A stretch of DNA of 12,737 nt from Bacillota bacterium (GTDB lineage: Bacteria; Bacillota; Clostridia; Lachnospirales; Lachnospiraceae), in NCBI GenBank assembly GCA_023393095.1, contig JAEWMT010000025.1, positions 1 to 12,737 of the forward strand, written 5' to 3'. Of the stretch, positions 6,984-12,737 are shown in pieces; positions within the stretch are counted from its first letter, which is position 1, and the number at the start of each line of letters is the position of its first letter. The notes under the pieces were generated by a model, which was not told where the DNA came from, made no database searches, and was given only the letters and a program-made list of their open reading frames with translations. A program made the translations under genes and the position numbers.

Positions 6984-8444
6984 ATGATAACGGGAGAATT
7001 AAGAAGCAAGATAGATAGAATATGGGAAACATTTTGGACAGGCGGTATTACTAATCCTTTGGATGTTATTGAACAGTTTACATATTTACTTTTTATAAAA
7101 CAGTTAGATGATATAGAAACAAGAAAAGAAGATGAAGCAAATTTCCTTGGTGTATCCTATGAGGGACTATTCCAAAAGGATTGCCAGAACTATAGATGGA
7201 ATAAATTTAAGAACTTAGGTTCCGCAGAAGAGATATATAAGATTGTATCAAATGAAGTATTTCCTTTCATTAAGAATCTGCATCAAGATGGTGATTCGGC
7301 ATACTCCAGATATATGGGGGATGCTATCTTTAAGATCCCCACACCGGCTATATTATCAAAGATAATAGATGGAATCAGTAACCTAGATTTAGGTGATACT
7401 GATACGAAAGGTGACCTCTATGAGTACTTGCTTTCAAAGGTTTCTACAGCAGGAATGAATGGTCAGTTTAGAACACCGAGACATATCATAAAGATGATGG
7501 TAGAACTAATGAAGCCCACCCCAAGTGATATAATAGTTGACCCTGCCATGGGTTCGGCTGGTTTCTTGGTGGAGGCACAGAATTATTTAAGAGAAAAGCA
7601 TGCCGATTTATTTTTGAATGCTGGTCTAAGGGAACATTTTAATAATGGCTTGTTTTATGGTAATGATATGGATAGAACGATGTTACGTATTGGTGCCATG
7701 AATATGATGCTTCATGGGGTAGATAACCCCAATATTGAATACAGAGATAGTTTATCCGAAGTAAATACGGATAATGAAAAGTATACGCTGGTATTAGCGA
7801 ATCCGCCTTTCAAAGGAAGCCTTGATTATGATGCTGTTTCAGCTGACTTGCTGAAAGTTACTAAGACAAAAAAGACGGAATTACTTTTCCTGGCGCTGTT
7901 TTTACGTATTCTCAAAAAAGGTGGTAGAGCAGCCGTCATTGTTCCTGATGGAGTGCTTTTCGGCAGCAGCAATGCTCATAAAGAAATACGGAAAGAATTA
8001 GTAGATATTAATAAATTAGATGCAGTCATTTCCATGCCATCAGGGGTATTTAAACCATATGCAGGAGTATCTACTGCGATATTACTGTTTACTAAGACTG
8101 GCAGTGGTGGAACAGATAAAGTCTGGTTTTATGATATGAAAGCTGATGGCTATAGTTTAGATGATAAGAGACAACCAATTGATGCGAATGATATTCCTGA
8201 TATCATAGAGCGTTTTAATCATTTGGAAAAGGAAGAAAGCAGAATTCGAACAGAGCAAAGTTTCTTTGTACCTATTGAAGATATTAAAAAGAATGAGTAT
8301 GACTTATCGATTAATAAGTATAAAGAAATAGAATATGAGGAAGTGCAGTATGACCATCCAACAGAGATTCTTATAAGAATTAATTCTTTAGAAGAAGAGA
8401 TTCAGGTAGGATTAATTGAGCTCGGGAAGATGTTGGAGGATTAA
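6984..8444 (+). CDS. hsdM: Type I restriction-modification methyltransferase subunit HsdM
   Basis: A 486-residue N6-adenine DNA methyltransferase, normal length for HsdM. Two copies join one HsdS to methylate adenine in each strand of a bipartite target, using S-adenosylmethionine. An N-terminal helical HsdM_N domain (about residues 5-140) is followed by the N6-Mtase fold. Motif I, the AdoMet site, reads D186-P-A-M-G-S-A-G-F, and catalytic motif IV is N273-P-P-F. GQFRTPRHI precedes motif I, as usual in this family. The ATG at 6984 has AGGAGA (6971-6976) 7 nt upstream. It is the first gene of the operon; hsdS follows after a 42 bp gap that contains a hairpin. Making the methylase first is consistent with protecting the host before the nuclease appears. 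No broken motif is seen, so it should be active. Confidence 0.97.
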   Translation: MITGELRSKIDRIWETFWTGGITNPLDVIEQFTYLLFIKQLDDIETRKEDEANFLGVSYEGLFQKDCQNYRWNKFKNLGSAEEIYKIVSNEVFPFIKNLHQDGDSAYSRYMGDAIFKIPTPAILSKIIDGISNLDLGDTDTKGDLYEYLLSKVSTAGMNGQFRTPRHIIKMMVELMKPTPSDIIVDPAMGSAGFLVEAQNYLREKHADLFLNAGLREHFNNGLFYGNDMDRTMLRIGAMNMMLHGVDNPNIEYRDSLSEVNTDNEKYTLVLANPPFKGSLDYDAVSADLLKVTKTKKTELLFLALFLRILKKGGRAAVIVPDGVLFGSSNAHKEIRKELVDINKLDAVISMPSGVFKPYAGVSTAILLFTKTGSGGTDKVWFYDMKADGYSLDDKRQPIDANDIPDIIERFNHLEKEESRIRTEQSFFVPIEDIKKNEYDLSINKYKEIEYEEVQYDHPTEILIRINSLEEEIQVGLIELGKMLED

Positions 8445-8455
8445 ATTAAGAAAGA

Positions 8456-8483
8456 AAATCTGATTTGATATAAAATTAGATTT
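8456..8483 (+). promoter_or_regulatory. Hairpin just upstream of the hsdS start, in place of a ribosome binding site
   Basis: Bases 8456-8465 pair with 8474-8483 (ten pairs, one of them G-U at 8462/8477) around an 8-nt loop. It ends 3 to 6 nt before the candidate GTG/ATG starts at 8487 and 8490. No AGGAG-like sequence lies in this gap, unlike the genes on either side. The stem is AT-rich and weak, so it may breathe. Confidence 0.4.
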
Positions 8484-8489
8484 GTAGTG

Positions 8490-9644
8490 ATGAATATGGA
8501 TAAGATTTTAATAAAGGAAATGCTAAATGATAGCTTTTGGATTATGCCAGCTACACCTACCTTTACAAGTAGTGGTGTACCTTATATAACTTCCAAGAAT
8601 ATCAAAGCAGGAGGAATACAATTAGATAATGCAAAATTTATTTCACAAGAAGATTATAATTCTATTGCAAAAAACAGACCAATAAAGGTAAATGATATTT
8701 TAATAAGCATGATTGGGACACTTGGTGAAGCTGCAATTGTAAAGAGTGAATATGGTGTTTTCTATGGACAAAACGTATATTTACTAAGAATTAATGATAA
8801 AGTTTTGAATCATAAATTTTTCCTTTTTTTCATGAATAGTTTAACGACAAAAAGGCATCTTGAAAGTAAAATGAATCAGTCAACGCAAAGATATTTAAAG
8901 GCGGAACATATAGAGACTTTAGAATTTCCAAATTTTACAATAGATGAACAAAATGAATCTGTTATCATACTTGATAAATTGAGTATGATTATTAATAAAA
9001 GGAAAAGACAGATTGAAGAACTTGATATGCTCATCAAATCCCGTTTTATCGAGATGTTTGGTGATACAATTTCAAACAATAAGAAATGGGTTGTTAAACA
9101 ACTTCAAGAAGTTGGAAGTTGGAAAAGTGGTGGAACACCATCTAGAAATAATAAAAATTATTTTAACGGGGATATAGATTGGTATTCGGCAGGAGAATTA
9201 AATGAATTGTATTTAAAAGAATCCGTTGAGAAGATAACGCAGGAAGCCATAAGAGAAAGTTCAGCGAAAATTTTTAATAAAGGAAGTATGTTGGTTGGAA
9301 TGTACGATACAGCAGCCTTTAAGATGGGAATATTAAAGAAAGATAGTGCATCAAATCAAGCTTGTGCGAATGTTATGCCTTATGAGAATGTGCACATTAT
9401 ATGGCTATATTATAATCTTTCACATATGAAGGAGCATTTTTTGAGGAATAGGAGAGGTATTCGTCAGAAAAATCTTAATCTTGGGATGATTAAGGAGTTT
9501 GAAATACCAGTCCCACCTATAGACTTCCAAAACCAATTCGCCACATTCGTCCAACAGGTCGACAAATTGAAAGTTGAAGCGCAGAAATCATTAGATGAAA
9601 TGCAAGTATTGTTTGATTCATTGATGCAAAAATACTTCGGATAA
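8490..9644 (+). CDS. hsdS: Type I restriction-modification specificity subunit HsdS
   Basis: A 384-residue DNA-recognition subunit that holds the HsdM and HsdR subunits and reads the two half-sites of the target. The usual two-fold layout is complete. TRD1 runs to about residue 150 and includes GVPYITSKNI and ISMIGTLGEAAI. The first conserved helix (about 152-193) contains RQIEELDMLIKSRFIEMFG. TRD2 (about 197-345) starts with SWKSGGTPSR and ends with NLGMIKEFEIPVPP. The second helix ends in SLMQKYFG. The helices act as a ruler that sets the spacer of the bipartite site. The two TRDs differ, so an asymmetric target is expected, but the bases cannot be read from this sequence. Start choice is uncertain: GTG 8487, ATG 8490 and ATG 8496 are in frame and none has a clear ribosome binding site. 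Lower HsdS synthesis could result. hsdR follows after 42 bp. Confidence 0.93.
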   Translation: MNMDKILIKEMLNDSFWIMPATPTFTSSGVPYITSKNIKAGGIQLDNAKFISQEDYNSIAKNRPIKVNDILISMIGTLGEAAIVKSEYGVFYGQNVYLLRINDKVLNHKFFLFFMNSLTTKRHLESKMNQSTQRYLKAEHIETLEFPNFTIDEQNESVIILDKLSMIINKRKRQIEELDMLIKSRFIEMFGDTISNNKKWVVKQLQEVGSWKSGGTPSRNNKNYFNGDIDWYSAGELNELYLKESVEKITQEAIRESSAKIFNKGSMLVGMYDTAAFKMGILKKDSASNQACANVMPYENVHIIWLYYNLSHMKEHFLRNRRGIRQKNLNLGMIKEFEIPVPPIDFQNQFATFVQQVDKLKVEAQKSLDEMQVLFDSLMQKYFG

Positions 9645-9686
9645 AAAAAGTATAAGCAAAGGAACTACGAAAAGAGGAAAGAACGA

Positions 9687-12600
9687 ATGTGTACCAATTT
9701 TGATTTCTTAAAAGAGAATAAACAGTATGCCTCATTCACCGAGCAGGCGGTTGAAGCAGAAAAGAGCCTATTGGTATCTTCAGCTACCTGTGCCATTTTA
9801 AGTAGAAGAGCCTTGGAGTTGGCAGTTAGATGGGTCTATTCTTATGACAATGCTCTTATATTACCATATCAGGATAACATATCAAGCTTAATTCATGAGT
9901 ATTCCTTTAGAAATATATTGGAACCTAGTTTGTTCCCGATGATTAAGTTTATAATTAAGCTTGGTAATGTTGCTGTACATACGAACAATGTTATTAAGAG
10001 GGATGATGCTGTTTTATCCTTAAGAAATCTCTTCGAATTCTGCAAATGGATTGAATATTGCTATTCCGATGAGTATAAAGACAGCATATTTGATGAGTCT
10101 TTATTGGAGAAAAGCGAAGAACAGAAAAGACGTCCTGAGGAACTTAAGAATTTATATGAGCAATTAAGTGCCAAAGATAGAAAACTTGAAGAAATTCGTA
10201 AGGAAAAAGAAAAACTTCGTGAACAATTAAGTGCAGCCAGATTAAATAATAAAGAAACCAGGAGCTTTAAGGTAGATGAAGCTACCGAAGCTCAGACCAG
10301 AAAAAAATACATAGACATTAATCTGAAAGAAGCTGGATGGTCCATTGGAGCAGATTGCTTAGAAGAGGTTGAAGTAAAAGGAATGCCAAATCCAACAGGT
10401 TTAGGATATGCGGATTATGTGCTTTTTGGTAATGATGGGAAACCTCTTGCTGTTGTAGAAGCTAAGAAAACAAGTATTGACCCGATAGTAGGAAGCCAGC
10501 AAGCGAAACTATACGCTGACTGTTTACAAAATCAATATTATCAAAGACCTTTGATATTTACTACGAATGGGTTTGAAGTTTTCTATACGGATGATTCACT
10601 TGGGTTCCCCAGAAGACGTGTCAGTGGGGTATTTACAAAAGATGAACTTCAGCTTGCAGTAGACAGAAGAAAGCAGTTAAGACCTCTTACAAATTTAGAA
10701 ATAAGAGATGAAATAACAAACAGGCCTTACCAAAAAGAAGCAGTTACAGCCGTATGTGAATCGATAGAAGGTAAACATCGTAAGATGCTTATCGTTCAAG
10801 CCACCGGCAGCGGTAAGACAAGGGTAGCTATTTCAATTGTTGATGTACTAAGCAGACATAATTATGTTAAGAATGTTCTCTTTTTGGCGGATAGAAAAGC
10901 GTTGGTTAAGCAGGCTAAGAAGAATTTTGTAAATCTTTTACCGAACCTCACATGTTGTAATCTATTAGAAGGTAAGGATAACCCGGAACAATCAAGGATG
11001 ATTTTCTCTACCTATGCAACAATGATGAATGCCATAGATGATACCAAGAATGAGTTTGGTAACAAATTATTAACTCCGGCGCATTTTGATTTGATTATTA
11101 TTGATGAAAGTCATAGAAGTATCTATAGAAAATATCAGGATATCTTCGACTATTTTGATTCCTGTTTGCTCGGACTTACTGCTACACCAAAGAATGAGAT
11201 AGATAAGAATACTTATAGTATTTTTGATTTAGAACGAGGAGTACCTACATACGCTTATGAATTAAATAAGGCTGTAGAAGAAGGATATCTGGTTGATTAT
11301 ACGACCATTGAAGTGAAAACTAAGATTATGGAAGAAGGTATTCACTACGATGATTTATCGGAAGATGAGAAAGACCTATTTGATGAAACATTTGAAGATG
11401 AAGAGGCCGTAACTGATACTGTATCAAATACTGTAATCAATGAATGGTTGTTCAATAATGATACGATCGATGAGGTATTAAAATTATTAATGGAGCAGGG
11501 ACTTAAGGTAGAAGGCGGCGACAAATTAGGAAAGACGATTATATTTGCCCGAAATAGCAATCATGCCCAAGCAATTGTTGAAAGATTTAATAAACGTTAT
11601 CCGGAATATGGTGCAGATTTTATTAAGCAGATAGATTACAGCATTAAGTACGTTGATACATTAATCGATGACTTCAGTACCAAAGAAAAAATGCCTCAAA
11701 TAGCGGTAAGTGTGGATATGCTTGATACCGGAATAGATATTCCTGAAATATTAAATTTGGTATTCTTTAAGAAAGTCAGGTCATACAGTAAATTCTGGCA
11801 GATGATTGGTAGAGGAACACGACTTTGTCCGGATTTACTTGGTGAAGGATTAGATAAAGAGAAATTTCTTATCTTTGATTTCTGTAATAACTTTGAATTC
11901 TTCAGAGCGGATACTCATGGAACAGAATCAGGTATACAGCTGTCAATGAGCGAGAAAATATATAATGCCAAGGTTATGATAGTAAGAGAATTACAGGAGG
12001 CGCAGTATCAAAGTGACGAAGAATTCGTGGATTATCGTAATATCTTGATTGATGAACTTGTTAATCGGATACTTGCTCTTAACACGGATAGCTTTCGAGT
12101 GAAAAATCATTTACGATACGTGGAACGATATAGTAATAAAGCCATTTGGAGTAATCTTGAAACAGTAAAGGTGTCGGAGATTAAAGAACATATATCACCG
12201 TTAATCATGCCAATGGATTCAAATGAATTAGCCAGAAGATTTGATAATCTCATCTATACATTAGATTTGGCTTTGTTACAGGGGAAAGATATATCTTATC
12301 CGGCCACCAGTATTATGGCAACTGCTGAAGAGCTATCGAAGTTATATAATATCCCTCAGGTAAAAGCAGAAAAGTATACGATTGAAAAAGTTATGTCAGA
12401 AGATTTCTGGAGTTCGGTAAACATTCTGGACCTTGATTCTGTAAGGGAAGCATTAAGAGATTTAATCCAATATATTGAGAAGAATAATCAGAAAATATAT
12501 TATACGGACTTTACCGACGAAATCTTTTTTGTTAATGAAGGTACTTCAATATATCAAACGAATGACTTAAAGAATTACAGAAAAAAAGTAGAATTCTATC

Positions 12601-12737
12601 TCAAAGAGCATCAGGATAATATAGCTATTTATAAGATTCGAAATAACAAAAAGCTTTCTGAAGGTGATTTGAAAGAGCTAGAGAAAATTCTCTGGAATGA
12701 ACTTGGATCAAAAGCTGACTATGAAAATGAATATGGT
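9687..12737 (+). CDS. hsdR: Type I restriction endonuclease subunit HsdR (3' end outside window)
   Basis: An uninterrupted frame of 1017 codons that is still open at the window edge. This subunit gives the complex its ATP-dependent DNA translocation and cleavage. Order of parts: a DUF4145-like N-terminal domain (about residues 25-115), a charged coiled coil (about 145-192), the HSDR_N nuclease with D243 and E258-A-K260 of the PD-(D/E)xK type, then an SF2 helicase with Walker A ATGSGKT (K377), motif II D473-E-S-H, motif III T498-A-T-P, T681-G-I-D-I (motif V) and Q705-M-I-G-R-G-T-R (motif VI). The remainder resembles the EcoEI-type C-terminal region. All catalytic motifs are present. The ATG at 9687 has GAGGAAA (9674-9680) 6 nt upstream, and the first residues, with DFLKENKQYA, fit the family's usual N-terminus. 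It is third in hsdM-hsdS-hsdR. The C-terminus is not visible, so a later truncation cannot be excluded. Confidence 0.95.
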   Translation, partial: MCTNFDFLKENKQYASFTEQAVEAEKSLLVSSATCAILSRRALELAVRWVYSYDNALILPYQDNISSLIHEYSFRNILEPSLFPMIKFIIKLGNVAVHTNNVIKRDDAVLSLRNLFEFCKWIEYCYSDEYKDSIFDESLLEKSEEQKRRPEELKNLYEQLSAKDRKLEEIRKEKEKLREQLSAARLNNKETRSFKVDEATEAQTRKKYIDINLKEAGWSIGADCLEEVEVKGMPNPTGLGYADYVLFGNDGKPLAVVEAKKTSIDPIVGSQQAKLYADCLQNQYYQRPLIFTTNGFEVFYTDDSLGFPRRRVSGVFTKDELQLAVDRRKQLRPLTNLEIRDEITNRPYQKEAVTAVCESIEGKHRKMLIVQATGSGKTRVAISIVDVLSRHNYVKNVLFLADRKALVKQAKKNFVNLLPNLTCCNLLEGKDNPEQSRMIFSTYATMMNAIDDTKNEFGNKLLTPAHFDLIIIDESHRSIYRKYQDIFDYFDSCLLGLTATPKNEIDKNTYSIFDLERGVPTYAYELNKAVEEGYLVDYTTIEVKTKIMEEGIHYDDLSEDEKDLFDETFEDEEAVTDTVSNTVINEWLFNNDTIDEVLKLLMEQGLKVEGGDKLGKTIIFARNSNHAQAIVERFNKRYPEYGADFIKQIDYSIKYVDTLIDDFSTKEKMPQIAVSVDMLDTGIDIPEILNLVFFKKVRSYSKFWQMIGRGTRLCPDLLGEGLDKEKFLIFDFCNNFEFFRADTHGTESGIQLSMSEKIYNAKVMIVRELQEAQYQSDEEFVDYRNILIDELVNRILALNTDSFRVKNHLRYVERYSNKAIWSNLETVKVSEIKEHISPLIMPMDSNELARRFDNLIYTLDLALLQGKDISYPATSIMATAEELSKLYNIPQVKAEKYTIEKVMSEDFWSSVNILDLDSVREALRDLIQYIEKNNQKIYYTDFTDEIFFVNEGTSIYQTNDLKNYRKKVEFYLKEHQDNIAIYKIRNNKKLSEGDLKELEKILWNELGSKADYENEYG

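Noticed and set aside
8490..9644. Phase-variable hsdS with inverted TRD repeats
   Set aside because: There is no second hsdS or fragment, no recombinase gene and no matching inverted repeats within the window. The region beyond hsdR is not visible.
11345..11560. Minus-strand Ser-rich ORF inside hsdR
   Set aside because: It is a low-complexity shadow of the Asp/Glu/Thr-rich hsdR codons on the other strand.

Overview
This 12.7 kb window is a stretch of Firmicutes (Clostridia, probably Lachnospiraceae-like) chromosome. The DNA is AT-rich, every supported gene lies on the + strand, most genes have purine-rich AGGAG-type ribosome binding sites, and the proteins resemble anaerobic low-GC Gram-positive families. 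The taxonomic guess is inference from style, because there is no rRNA or other phylogenetic marker.

Layout. (1) 1-2128: the 3' two thirds of a Cu(I)-exporting P1B-type ATPase (copA), followed after 13 bp by a secreted lipoprotein of unknown function that contains a previously duplicated ~33-residue unit. A strong hairpin lies about 80 bp beyond it. (2) 2444-4568: an OmpR/PhoB-type response regulator and a HAMP-containing sensor histidine kinase, 34 bp apart and clearly one two-component operon; the signal is unknown. (3) 4885-6744: a KimA-type (YdaO) potassium importer of the APC superfamily, ending in a convincing rho-independent terminator at 6764-6802. (4) 6984-12737: a type I restriction-modification operon in the order hsdM-hsdS-hsdR. 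hsdR is still open at the right edge. A 239 bp spacer with several extended -10 promoter elements and an operator-like dyad precedes it.

How they work together. The left half is ion homeostasis and envelope sensing (copper export, potassium import, two-component signalling), although nothing in the sequence proves that the two-component system controls either transporter. The right half is a defence module: HsdM and HsdS form the sequence-specific adenine methyltransferase, and HsdR adds the ATP-driven translocase and nuclease. All key catalytic motifs of HsdM and HsdR are intact and HsdS has two target recognition domains, so the system looks functional.

I found no mobile element, CRISPR array, tRNA or rRNA. 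I do not see a convincing wholly new system. The most worthwhile leads are the duplicated lipoprotein next to copA, the hairpin that takes the place of a ribosome binding site in front of hsdS, and the promoter-dense spacer ahead of hsdM.
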